Shown here piece by piece: positions 25,202 to 33,649 of a stretch of DNA of 43,152 nt; within the stretch, counting starts at the first letter, position 1; each line of letters begins with the position of its first letter. Source of the stretch: Bradyrhizobium sp. LTSP885 (GTDB taxonomy: Bacteria; Pseudomonadota; Alphaproteobacteria; Rhizobiales; Xanthobacteraceae). Position numbers and translations under genes: made by a program. The stretch is taken from the NCBI RefSeq assembly GCF_000938305.1, contig NZ_JYMT01000033.1, forward strand, positions 13,583 to 56,734, read 5' to 3'. Under the pieces are notes generated by a model that was not told the origin of the DNA, did no database searches, and was given only the letters and a program-made list of their open reading frames with translations.

Positions 25202-26179
25202 TCAATCGGGGTTCACGATCGCATCGCCCCATCGCCATCGCCGGGCACGGGCGTAGTCGGCCTTGGTGCGACGCGGGACCTTTGCAACAACGACGCCTTC
25301 GGCGGTGCACAGCTTGGCCGAAATCTCGACCTTGCCGACATCAGGCTGCGCCAGCACGCGCGATGGCCGCGCCGTCACCGGCGTGCGCATCAGTGCGACA
25401 TAGGCAAATCGTTCGTCCTCGAACGGCAGCTCGGCGCCCTTGACCTGCTTGTGCGCGCGCGAACGCTGCAGACGCTGGCTGAAGTGGCACCAGTCGGGCG
25501 CAACCAGCGGGCACGCGCCGTCATGCGGGCAGGGCGCGGCGACATGGGCGCCGGCTGCGATCAATCGTGCGCGGAGTGAGATGATCCGCGCGTAGCCCGC
25601 GGGCGTGCCGGGTTCGACGACCAAGAGCGTGTCCTTGGTTTTCGACCAGAGGGTCTCGGCAAGTGCTGTGCGCCCGGCATCGGCGAGCTCACCGATCACG
25701 TAGCTCGCGATGACGAGGTCGGCCGCTTCGGCCTGCGCGAGCAACGCGCGAGCTTGCCCGAGTTCATATCTGACATCGCGCAGGCGCGTGCTGTCGCGAA
25801 AGAGTTCTAGCGCCAGGGTTCGCAAAGCGCCGTTGGCATCAAGCAGGGTGAAGTGCTGCAGCGATGAAAGTGCTTCGGCCGTTGCCCAGGTCGCTGTTCC
25901 CGGTCCGGCGCCGACGTCGAGCAGGCTCGTCGGAGCAAAATCCGGCCGGATCTCGGTGAGCGCATTGAGGCTTGCAACAACCGCCGCGTATGTCGCCGGC
26001 ATCCGCGCCAGCGCGTAGGCGAGCGCATCGGTCTCCGATTTGATCGTGCCGGAGCCGCCACCTTCGCGATAGGTCTGCGAGATCACCGCGGCGCGGCCGG
26101 CTGCGTCGCTGCGGGAACGACCCTCAAGCTTGGCATTGAGGGCGGCGCGGAGTTCGGCGGGAAGATCGGGTGAGGTCAT
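25202..26179 (-). CDS. Rsm22-like small ribosomal subunit methyltransferase
   Basis: A 325-residue protein related to yeast Rsm22 and human METTL17. The SAM-binding motif I is LLDVGAGPGTATWA (87-100), followed by IASYVIGEL (158-166). Cysteines C217, C223, C231 and C291 (C-X5-C-X7-C-X59-C) match the quartet that binds a 4Fe-4S cluster in METTL17, though this bacterial protein is not shown to do so. A basic end (VPRRTKADYARARRWRWGDA) is RNA-binding-like. The ATG at 26179 is the likely start; upstream frame runs through a palindromic repeat. Whether it is an active methylase or an assembly factor is open. Confidence 0.88.
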   Translation of the reverse strand: MTSPDLPAELRAALNAKLEGRSRSDAAGRAAVISQTYREGGGSGTIKSETDALAYALARMPATYAAVVASLNALTEIRPDFAPTSLLDVGAGPGTATWATAEALSSLQHFTLLDANGALRTLALELFRDSTRLRDVRYELGQARALLAQAEAADLVIASYVIGELADAGRTALAETLWSKTKDTLLVVEPGTPAGYARIISLRARLIAAGAHVAAPCPHDGACPLVAPDWCHFSQRLQRSRAHKQVKGAELPFEDERFAYVALMRTPVTARPSRVLAQPDVGKVEISAKLCTAEGVVVAKVPRRTKADYARARRWRWGDAIVNPD

Positions 26180-26197
26180 CGCTGCCGTCACTCTCAC

Positions 26198-26277
26198 GTC
26201 ATTCCGGGGCGATGCGAAGCATCGAACCCGGAATCTCGAGATTCCGGGTCTGGTCCTTCGGACCATCCCAGAATGAC
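26198..26277. repeat. Family A palindromic repeat, copy 4
   Basis: GTCATTCCGGGGC arm, core GAACCCGGAATCTCGAGATT, then a CCTTCGGACCATCCCAGAATGAC end that breaks the outer match. It lies between smc and the Rsm22-like gene. Confidence 0.88.
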
Positions 26278-26289
26278 GGCATGGTCAGC

Positions 26290-29200
26290 CTACGCCACGT
26301 TCTGGTCGAGGATCTCCACCGCGCCCTGCAGGTCGACCGAGACCAGTTGCGAGACGCCGCGCTCGGCCATGGTGACGCCGAACAGCCGGTTCATCCGCGC
26401 CATCGTGATCGGATTGTGCGTGATGATAATGAAGCGGGTTTCCGTCGACGACGTCATCTCGTGCAGCAGGGTGCAGAACCGTTCGACGTTGTGGTCGTCG
26501 AGCGGCGCGTCGACTTCGTCCAGCACGCAGATCGGCGACGGATTGGTGAGGAACACCGCGAAGATCAAGGCCAGCGCGGTCAGCGCCTGCTCGCCACCCG
26601 ACAGCAGCGACAGCGTCTGCGGCTTCTTGCCGGGAGGTTTTGCGATGATCTCGAGGCCGGCTTCGAGCGGATCGTCGCTCTCGATCAGATGCAGCGCGGC
26701 TTCGCCGCCGCCGAACAGCTCGGTGAAGAGACGCTTGAAGTGACTGTTGACGATCTCGAACGAGGTCAACAGGCGCTCGCGGGCCTCGCGATTGAGGCTC
26801 TGGATGCCCTGGCGCAACCGCTTGATCGCCTCGACGAGGTCGTCGCGCTCGGTGGTCAGCGCGGTGTGCTGGGTCTCGACTTCCTTGAGCTCTTCCTCGG
26901 CGCGCAGATTGACGGCGCCAAGGCGCTCGCGGTCGCGGCGCAGCTTCTCGAGCTCTTCCTCGACCTGACCGACCGGCGGCAACTCCGCGCCCGGCTCGAT
27001 CTCGGCCATGGCGACGACCGCCTGCGGCTCGACCTCGAGCATGTCGTGGATCTCGCGCTCGATATCGGCGAGGCGGCGGCGGGTGCCTTCCATCCGCTCT
27101 TCGGCACGCGCGGTGGCTTCGCGGGAGCTGGAGAAGGCTTCGAGCGAGATTTTAGCGGCGCGGTCGGTTTCCGCCATTGCGGTTTCGGCCATGGCGAGCG
27201 CGTCGGCTGCGATGCGGCGATCGCTCTCGGAATGCTCGATCTCCGTGATCAGCGCACTGCGCTTCTCGGCGAACACTTCCGGCGCGTTGGCGAGCTCCTC
27301 GCGCTCGATCGAGACCTCGGCGATGCGGGCCTCGATGGTCTCGACCTGGGAGGCGGCGCTGGTCTTGCGGTTCTGCCAATCGCTGCGCTCGGCAAGGATC
27401 GCCTGCACACGGCGGTCGGCAAGCTCGGCCTCGCGGGCGAGCGCCTGCGCCTCGGCGCGAACCTGGGCCGCGGCCCGGCGCTGGTTATCGATCTCGGCAC
27501 GGACCGCGGCGAGCTGGGTCTCGGTCTCGACACCAGGCGGCAGTTCGGTCAGCGCCCCGACCGCGCTCTCATGCGCAGCCTCGGCCTCGGCGCGGTCGGC
27601 CGCGACGCGGGTGTGGGCCTCGGTCAGGGCCGACTTGCGCGCGGCATGGCGGTTGATCTCGCGCTCGGTCGTGGCATGACGCTCGCGGGCGGCCTCGGCC
27701 TCGCGGCGGGCGGCGCGAACGGCCTCGCGGGACGCGGCCTCGGCTGCGGCGGCGGTCCGCAGCTCCGCTTCCGCCGTCTCAAGCGCCTCGCGCTTGGCGG
27801 CCGCGTCGATGCGGGCCTGCTCCAGATCGTGCTCGATATCGATCAGACGGGCGCGCTCGGCGAGGCGCCGCGCGGCGCCGGTCGGGGCATGCGCGTCGGC
27901 GACAAAACCGTCCCAGCGCCAGACGTCGCCTTCGAGCGTTACCAACCGCTGGCCGGTCTTGAGCTGCGACACCAGCGCCGCGCCGCGTTCCTTTGTGATG
28001 ACGCCGATCTGCGCCAGCCGCCGCGCCAGTTCCGGCGGAGCCTGGACACGGTCGGCGAGGCGCTCGACGCCGTCGGGCAGCGAGGGGTCTTCGCCCGTAG
28101 CTCCGGCATTGGTCCAGCGCATTGGCGCCGACGGATCGACCGGCGCGTCGAGATCGTCGCCGAGCACGGCGCCGATCGCCTTCTCGTAACCCTTGGCGAC
28201 CGTGATGCCGTCGATGATCGGCGGCCACAGATTCTTGGTCTCGCTGTTGACCAGCTTGGAGATCGTGCGGGCTTCGGTCTCCAGCCGCTGCACGCGCTTC
28301 TCGGCTTCCGCGAGCGGCGAGCGGGATGATTCCAGCGTCTGCCGCGCCGCGACGTGATGGGTTTCGTTGGCCTGCACCGCGGCCTCGGATTCGGCGAGCG
28401 TCTGCTGCGCGGTCTCCATCGTCGCCGCCAGCGCGTCGATGTCGCCGAGATTGCCGGTTTCCTGCGCGAGCTTTTCTTCCTCGGCCTGGACGTTGGCGAT
28501 CTCCTGATCGAGCCGCGCCAGCCGGTCGCGATGGGTCCGCACGCCAGCCTCGAGCTGGTTGCGCTTCGCGGTGAGGTCGGCGAGCTGCGTGGTCAGCTCG
28601 GTGAACTGGCGCTCGATCGCGGCCAGCATGGTTTCGGATTCTGCAACGCGCTCGTCGACGCCGGAACGCTTCTCGACGCGCGACTTGATCTCTTCCTTCA
28701 GCTCGGCGTCTTCGGTGTCGAGCCGCTGCAGCGCGATGTCGGCATCCGAGGTCTGCTGCTGCTCGCGCGCGATGTCGGCGGCAAATTGGGTGAGGCGACG
28801 ATCGAGCTCGCCGACGCGCTCCTTGGCGCGCTGCTCCTCGCGGTCGAGCAGTTCGCGCGCATTGGTCAGGCGCTGCAGGCCGGCGGCGGCGCGGGCTTCG
28901 GCGTCGCGCAGCGCCGGCAGTTCGGAGGCGCGGATCGCCTGGATGCGGGCGGCTTCGGCCTGCTCGCGGGTGCGCTCGGCCATCTCGCGCACGGCGAGAT
29001 CGTGGGTCTGCGCGGCATCATTGACGTCGGCATTCGCCTCGATCCAGCGCAGATGGTAGAGCATGGCCTCGGACTTGCGCACCTTGGCCGCGACCTCGCG
29101 GTAGCGAATCGCCTGGCGGGCCTGCTTCTTCAGGCCGTCCATCTGGCCGGAGAGCTGGCCGATCACGTCCTCGACGCGGGTGAGGTTGGTCTCGGCTGCC

Positions 29201-29754
29201 CTGAGCCGCAGTTCCGCTTCATGCCGGCGGGCGTGCAGACCGGCGACGCCGGCGGCATCTTCCAGCACGCGGCGGCGCTGCTCGGGCTTGGCTTGGATGA
29301 TCTCGCCGATCTTGCCCTGGTGGACTAGTGCCGGCGAGCGCGCGCCGGTGGCGGCGTCGGCAAACAGGATCTGGACGTCGCGGGCGCGCACGTCGCGGCC
29401 GTTGATGCGGTAGACCGAGCCGGCCTCGCGCTCGATGCGGCGGGAGATTTCGAGCAGCTGGCTGTCGTTCATCGCGGCCGGCGCCGAGCGATCGGAATTG
29501 TCGATCGTCATCACCACTTCGGCGTGGTTGCGCGCCGGGCGATTGCCGGAACCGGCGAAGATCACCGCGTCCATGTCGGCGGCGCGCAGCGACTTGTGCG
29601 AGGTCTCGCCCATCGCCCAGCGCAGCGCTTCGACCAGATTGGATTTGCCGCAGCCGTTGGGTCCGACGACGCCGGTCAAGCCCGGCTCGATCATGAAGTC
29701 GGTGGGTTCAACGAACGACTTGAAACCGTGGAGGCGAAGGCGCGTGAGCTTCAT
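26290..29754 (-). CDS. smc: Chromosome segregation SMC ATPase
   Basis: A 1154-residue SMC protein. Walker A is GPNGCGKS (31-38), the ABC signature is LSLLSGGEQALTALAL (about 1060), and Walker B follows with CVLDEVDAPLDDHN. Long coiled coils (about 165-500 and 670-1000) flank a hinge around 510-640. It organises and segregates the chromosome with ScpA/ScpB, which are not in the window. I prefer ATG 29754 (MKLTRLRLHGFKSF) to a GTG at 29760. The end of the gene overlaps nothing; the antisense frame of over 700 codons across it is a codon-bias artefact. Confidence 0.97.
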   Translation of the reverse strand: MKLTRLRLHGFKSFVEPTDFMIEPGLTGVVGPNGCGKSNLVEALRWAMGETSHKSLRAADMDAVIFAGSGNRPARNHAEVVMTIDNSDRSAPAAMNDSQLLEISRRIEREAGSVYRINGRDVRARDVQILFADAATGARSPALVHQGKIGEIIQAKPEQRRRVLEDAAGVAGLHARRHEAELRLRAAETNLTRVEDVIGQLSGQMDGLKKQARQAIRYREVAAKVRKSEAMLYHLRWIEANADVNDAAQTHDLAVREMAERTREQAEAARIQAIRASELPALRDAEARAAAGLQRLTNARELLDREEQRAKERVGELDRRLTQFAADIAREQQQTSDADIALQRLDTEDAELKEEIKSRVEKRSGVDERVAESETMLAAIERQFTELTTQLADLTAKRNQLEAGVRTHRDRLARLDQEIANVQAEEEKLAQETGNLGDIDALAATMETAQQTLAESEAAVQANETHHVAARQTLESSRSPLAEAEKRVQRLETEARTISKLVNSETKNLWPPIIDGITVAKGYEKAIGAVLGDDLDAPVDPSAPMRWTNAGATGEDPSLPDGVERLADRVQAPPELARRLAQIGVITKERGAALVSQLKTGQRLVTLEGDVWRWDGFVADAHAPTGAARRLAERARLIDIEHDLEQARIDAAAKREALETAEAELRTAAAAEAASREAVRAARREAEAARERHATTEREINRHAARKSALTEAHTRVAADRAEAEAAHESAVGALTELPPGVETETQLAAVRAEIDNQRRAAAQVRAEAQALAREAELADRRVQAILAERSDWQNRKTSAASQVETIEARIAEVSIEREELANAPEVFAEKRSALITEIEHSESDRRIAADALAMAETAMAETDRAAKISLEAFSSSREATARAEERMEGTRRRLADIEREIHDMLEVEPQAVVAMAEIEPGAELPPVGQVEEELEKLRRDRERLGAVNLRAEEELKEVETQHTALTTERDDLVEAIKRLRQGIQSLNREARERLLTSFEIVNSHFKRLFTELFGGGEAALHLIESDDPLEAGLEIIAKPPGKKPQTLSLLSGGEQALTALALIFAVFLTNPSPICVLDEVDAPLDDHNVERFCTLLHEMTSSTETRFIIITHNPITMARMNRLFGVTMAERGVSQLVSVDLQGAVEILDQNVA

Positions 29755-29991
29755 GAACACAAATCTCGCTTGGCCGGGCGCGAATCTCCCTGCCGTGACA
29801 ATACCATGGAAGGCAATGTCGGTGTGTGGGTGATAAGCTGCGTACAGCTCTCATGGAGCGGGACAATGGCGAGGCCGGCGCTTGAGGGCAACCGCTTGAC
29901 CCGGCTTTTCCCAAGGGAATTACAAGGGATTCGCAGGGTTTTGCCGCTGTTTTCGGCCTCAATTTATCGGTGGAAATCCGGTCGGCGCGAA

Positions 29992-30636
29992 TCAGGTTTT
30001 CAACAGCGAATTGATGCGCTTGCTCAATTCCTCGAACTCGACCTCGCCGACGATCATCGTGCCGTTGACGAAAAACGTCGGTGTGCCCTCGATCTTCAGG
30101 ACCTCCATGGCGTATTTCTGGTCGACCTGAATCTTGTCCAGCGTCGCTTGATCCTTCAGGCAATCTTCCACGGCCTGATCGCCGACGCCGGCCTGCCGCG
30201 CGATCAGTTTCAGCGTGTCCGTGGTCTTCTTCACCAGTTCGTCCTGCTGGCGGAACATCACGTCGATGACGGCAAAGTATTTTGCCGAGTCGTTCTTTGC
30301 GATGCTGCGCGCCACCATCGAGCAGGCGACATCCTTGATGTTGAGCGGGAAGTCGCGGAAGACGTAGTGCACCTTGCCGGTGTCGATGAACTCGGATTTG
30401 ACCTTCGGAAACACGTCCCTGTTGAAGCGCGCGCAATGCGGGCAGGTCGAGGCCGCGTATTCGATGATCGTCACCGGCGCGTTGCCGGCGCCGAGTGCCA
30501 TCTCCGGCAGCGATTGCGGCTTCGACAGATCGGCGGCTTCGGCCGCCGCCGCGTTCCCGATCAGCCGGAGCGGCGTGGCCGCCGCGATCCCCGTGAGCGA
30601 CAATGCGACGGCAAAGGCGCGGCGGGTGGTGCCCAT
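29992..30636 (-). CDS. DsbA family thioredoxin-fold protein 1
   Basis: A 214-residue exported thiol-disulfide protein. It has a twin-arginine-type signal (TTRRAFAVALSLTGIAAATP), the CPHC active site (STCPHCARF, about 67-70) and the cis-Pro motif IEGTPTFFVNG (about 185). The insert with KDQATLDKI is a DsbA helical domain. It is the paralog of the gene directly upstream (about 23 nt apart) and shares YVFRDFPLNIK and VEDCLKDQ. Its role (oxidase, reductase or isomerase) cannot be read from sequence. Next on the same strand, 237 nt upstream on the map, smc begins. Confidence 0.92.
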   Translation of the reverse strand: MGTTRRAFAVALSLTGIAAATPLRLIGNAAAAEAADLSKPQSLPEMALGAGNAPVTIIEYAASTCPHCARFNRDVFPKVKSEFIDTGKVHYVFRDFPLNIKDVACSMVARSIAKNDSAKYFAVIDVMFRQQDELVKKTTDTLKLIARQAGVGDQAVEDCLKDQATLDKIQVDQKYAMEVLKIEGTPTFFVNGTMIVGEVEFEELSKRINSLLKT

Positions 30637-30659
30637 GGAGCGCTCCGGGTTGAGACCAA

Positions 30660-31316
30660 TCAGCTCTTCAGGAGCGGATCGATCTTCTTGCTGAATTCCT
30701 CGAACGAGGTCTCGCCCTTCAGCATTTCGCCGTTGATGAAGAAGGTCGGCGTCGAATTCACCTTCAGCACGTCGTTGGCGTATTTCTGATCGGCGGCGAT
30801 CTTGTCGAGCAGCGTCTGGTCCTTGAGGCAGTCCTCGACCTGCTGCTGGCTGAGGCCGGCCTGCTTGCCAATCCGCGTCAGCGTCTCGGTGGTGTTCTTG
30901 ATCACCCAGTCGTTCTGCTGGCGGAACAGCAGATCGATCACGGCGTAGAATTTCGGCGCGTCGTCCTTGGCGATGCAGCGCGCCAGCATCGAGCCGGCGG
31001 CGGCCTTGATGTCGAGCGGGAATTCGCGGAACACGTAGCGGACCTTGCCCGAGTCGATGTAGGCCGACTTGATCTTCGGGAACACGGTTTCGTTGAAGTT
31101 GGCGCAATGCGGGCAGGTCATCGAGGCGTATTCGGTGATGGTGACCTTGGCGTCTTGCGGGCCGAGCCCCATGTCGGGCAGCGACTGCGGCTTGGCGACA
31201 TCGGTGGCGCTCTGCGCGAACGCGTCGGTGATCAGGCGGAACGGCGAGAGGCCCGCGAGGGCGGCAAGGCCGGTCAGCGAGAGAGCGGTGGTGAAGGCGC
31301 GGCGCGTGATGATCAA
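30660..31316 (-). CDS. DsbA family thioredoxin-fold protein 2
   Basis: A 218-residue exported paralog of protein 1, with the twin-arginine-like ITRRAFTTALSLTGLAALAG signal, a CPHC active site (SMTCPHCANF) and cis-Pro VNSTPTFFING. The start is TTG at 31316, behind a GGGAG; a GTG nine codons upstream is also in frame and would lengthen the N-terminus. The open frame reaching 31805 overlaps the next gene and is not real. With protein 1 it forms a tandem pair after gene duplication; the sequence identity is clearly high by eye in the core. Confidence 0.9.
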   Translation of the reverse strand: MIITRRAFTTALSLTGLAALAGLSPFRLITDAFAQSATDVAKPQSLPDMGLGPQDAKVTITEYASMTCPHCANFNETVFPKIKSAYIDSGKVRYVFREFPLDIKAAAGSMLARCIAKDDAPKFYAVIDLLFRQQNDWVIKNTTETLTRIGKQAGLSQQQVEDCLKDQTLLDKIAADQKYANDVLKVNSTPTFFINGEMLKGETSFEEFSKKIDPLLKS

Positions 31317-31435
31317 GGTCAGCTCCCGGATCGGCGCATTCACGCCGGAATGAGGTTCCGAAAAAGAAGCCTTCGCTAGCTTGAAACGACCATTGTGGCA
31401 ATGGCGGGTCGTCGCGGGCTGGCCGCCGAAAAGCG

Positions 31436-31915
31436 TCAATTTCGCTTGATCGAGGCACCTAGCCTGGCCAGCGCCGCGCGCAAATCGTCGTCTTCCACCT
31501 CTGTCAGGCCCTCGGCCTCCCTGGCCACCGCTTTCGGATCCGGCGCGTGGCGCGGCTTCGGCTGGTTGCGGCGCGACAAGGGCGCCTGCCGGATCGTCAG
31601 CCGGCCGACCGCATGCCAGCCAAAGAAGCGGTTGACCCGCTCCAGGATGACGTCGGAGGAGTGCTGGATCTCCAGCGCCATCGGCCCCTCGACCCGCAAC
31701 ACCAGCGTCGCCGGCTCCTGCGGCTGCCCCTCGACCGGCCGCGGCCACTGCATCTTCAGCGGTTCGCAATAGGCTGCGATCCGTTCGCCGGCGATCTCGT
31801 TCCACCGCGTCACCAGCTCGCGCGCGGCAAAGCCCTGCTTGGCGTAGGCGTCGCTGAAGACGTCGTTGAGCAGGATGGACAGGGGCTTTGCGTTGATCGG
31901 GCCGGGTCTGGGCAT
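31436..31915 (-). CDS. DciA-like (DUF721) protein
   Basis: A 159-residue protein with the DUF721 core LVTRWNEIAGERIAAYCEPL (about 34-53) and LVLRVEGPMALEIQHSSDVI (about 70-90). DUF721/DciA proteins load or hold the replicative helicase DnaB in bacteria that lack DnaC. The ATG at 31915 gives MPRPGPINAKPLSILLNDVF. It is next to dsbA-like genes and smc and divergent from mutY, an order kept in many alphaproteobacteria. The C-terminal part is Pro/Arg-rich and acidic. Function is by family only. Confidence 0.88.
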   Translation of the reverse strand: MPRPGPINAKPLSILLNDVFSDAYAKQGFAARELVTRWNEIAGERIAAYCEPLKMQWPRPVEGQPQEPATLVLRVEGPMALEIQHSSDVILERVNRFFGWHAVGRLTIRQAPLSRRNQPKPRHAPDPKAVAREAEGLTEVEDDDLRAALARLGASIKRN

Positions 31916-31976
31916 GGGGGGCTTATAGCATGCCTGCCGTTCGCGTGAGGAATTGGACGACTCCAAAGAAGAAAGA

Positions 31977-32010
31977 CGTGGATGCCCGGGACAAGCCCGG
32001 GCATGACGTG
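31977..32010. repeat. Short palindrome of family C (ATGCCCGGG type)
   Basis: ATGCCCGGG-ACAAG-CCCGGGCAT at 31982-32004, flanked by ACGT pairs. It lies in the 128-nt gap between the divergent dciA-like and mutY genes. Confidence 0.85.
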
Positions 32011-32043
32011 GAGAGATTTGTGCCGAGGCCTTAAGGTACATCC

Positions 32044-33156
32044 ATGAGCTCTCGCGCAGCCGCCAAAACGAAACTGACCAACGATAGCGCCGATCGCCCG
32101 GCCCTCCTGCTGGCCTGGTACGACCGCCATCGCCGGCGGCTGCCGTGGCGGGCAGCTCCGGGGGAACTGGCTGATCCGTACCGGGTGTGGCTGTCGGAGA
32201 TCATGCTGCAGCAGACCACGGTGAAGGCGGTCGGGCCCTATTTTGAGAAGTTCGTGTCACGCTGGCCTGACGCAACGGCGCTCGGCCGCGCCTCGCTCGA
32301 CGACGTGCTGCGGATGTGGGCCGGGCTCGGCTATTATTCGCGGGCGCGCAACCTGCATGCCTGCGCGGTCGCGTTGTTCAACGACCATGGCGGGGTCTTC
32401 CCCGACACCGAGGACGGCCTGCGCGCGCTGCCGGGGATCGGGCCCTACACCGCGGCGGCGATCGCGGCGATTGCGTTCGACCGGCGCACCATGCCGGTGG
32501 ATGGCAATATCGAGCGGGTGATCTCGCGGCTCTATGCCGTCGAGGAATCACTGCCGCAGGCAAAGCCGCGGATACAGCAATTGGCTACGACCCTGCTCGG
32601 TCCGTCTCGCGCCGGCGACGAGAAGTCTCGCGCCGGCGACAGCGCGCAGGCGCTGATGGATTTGGGCGCCACGATCTGCACGCCGAAGAAACCGGCCTGC
32701 TCGCTATGTCCGCTGAACGACGACTGCGCGGCGCGCGCGCGCGGCGATCAGGAGACATTCCCGCGAAAGGCGCCGAAGAAGAGCGGCACCTTGCGCCGTG
32801 GCGCGGCCTTTGTGGTGACGCGGGGCGGCGAGTTGCTCGTGCGTTCGCGCCCGGAAAAGGGTCTGCTCGGCGGCATGACCGAGGTGCCGGGATCGGAGTG
32901 GATTGCTGGGCAGGAGGACAGAGCGGCGCTGGCGCAGGCGCCCGAGCTCAAGGGCGTCACGCGTTGGCACCGCAAGGCCGGAATCGTCACCCACGTGTTC
33001 ACGCATTTCCCGCTGGAACTGGTGGTCTACACCGCCAATGTTCCGTCGCGAACCCGCGCGCCCGACGGCATGCGCTGGGTGCCGGTCGCGACGCTGGATG
33101 GCGAGGCGTTGCCGAACGTGATGCGCAAGGTCATCGCGCACGGCCTCAATCTTTAG
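32044..33156 (+). CDS. mutY: Adenine DNA glycosylase
   Basis: A 370-residue enzyme that removes adenine opposite 8-oxoguanine. It has the catalytic E52 (SEIMLQQT) and D153 (VDGNIERV), the helix-hairpin-helix ALPGIGPYTAAAIAAIAF, the 4Fe-4S cysteines C212, C219, C222 and C228, and a C-terminal Nudix-like domain (TKEVPGSEW and GVTRWHRKAGIVTHVFTHF). Residues 188-194 and 195-199 are a tandem copy (SRAGDEK / SRAGD), a duplication of 21 bp at 32605-32640 in the linker before the cluster; the frame is kept. It is divergent from the dciA-like gene. Confidence 0.96.
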   Translation: MSSRAAAKTKLTNDSADRPALLLAWYDRHRRRLPWRAAPGELADPYRVWLSEIMLQQTTVKAVGPYFEKFVSRWPDATALGRASLDDVLRMWAGLGYYSRARNLHACAVALFNDHGGVFPDTEDGLRALPGIGPYTAAAIAAIAFDRRTMPVDGNIERVISRLYAVEESLPQAKPRIQQLATTLLGPSRAGDEKSRAGDSAQALMDLGATICTPKKPACSLCPLNDDCAARARGDQETFPRKAPKKSGTLRRGAAFVVTRGGELLVRSRPEKGLLGGMTEVPGSEWIAGQEDRAALAQAPELKGVTRWHRKAGIVTHVFTHFPLELVVYTANVPSRTRAPDGMRWVPVATLDGEALPNVMRKVIAHGLNL

Positions 33157-33228
33157 CTCCGGCTCACTCTGCTGACACCATGCTGGCAGCAGGGCTCGGC
33201 TACGACGCCCCAAGCAACGGAGGCCGTC

Positions 33229-33648
33229 ATGATCGCAACCGCGCTCGACCACATCCCCACGCCGCCCTGCGCCAAACTGCTCGGCTGGCGTCTCCTTGAT
33301 GCACGCCCGCAGGACGGCTGGATCAAACTCGTCTTCGACGGCAAGCCGGATTTCTGCAATCCCGCCGGCTTCGTCCAGGGCGGCATCCTGTCGGCGATGC
33401 TCGACGACACGATGGGGCCGGCGGTGTTCGTGATGACCGAGGGCAGGCTCTACACCACGACCATCACGATGAACGTGAACTTCCTGGCGCCCGCAAGGCC
33501 CGGACCGATCACCGGCGAGGCGACGGTAACCCAGCTTGGCAAGACCATCGCGTTCGTCGAGGGCCGGCTGACCGCCGCAGACGGCACGCTGCTCGCGACA
33601 GCGACGAACAGCATTCGGTTGGTGGAGTCGGCGCGGGCGTTGCGATGA
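33229..33648 (+). CDS. PaaI-type hotdog thioesterase
   Basis: A 139-residue hotdog-fold protein. The core is NPAGFVQGGILSAMLDDTMG (about 44-63), with the Asp/Asn residues typical for acyl-CoA thioesterases of the PaaI family, and ITMNVNFLAPARPGPITGEA. It follows mutY after 72 nt and meets the flavin monooxygenase gene end to end, one nt apart. Substrate is unknown; a hydroxybenzoyl- or phenylacetyl-CoA role is only by family. Confidence 0.9.
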   Translation: MIATALDHIPTPPCAKLLGWRLLDARPQDGWIKLVFDGKPDFCNPAGFVQGGILSAMLDDTMGPAVFVMTEGRLYTTTITMNVNFLAPARPGPITGEATVTQLGKTIAFVEGRLTAADGTLLATATNSIRLVESARALR

Positions 33649-33649
33649 G

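Noticed and set aside
26170..28329. Plus-strand open frame of 719 codons opposite smc
   Set aside because: It is the antisense of the smc coiled coil; its Leu/Gly/Asp repeats come from the heptad-rich minus strand. No start signal or known domain.
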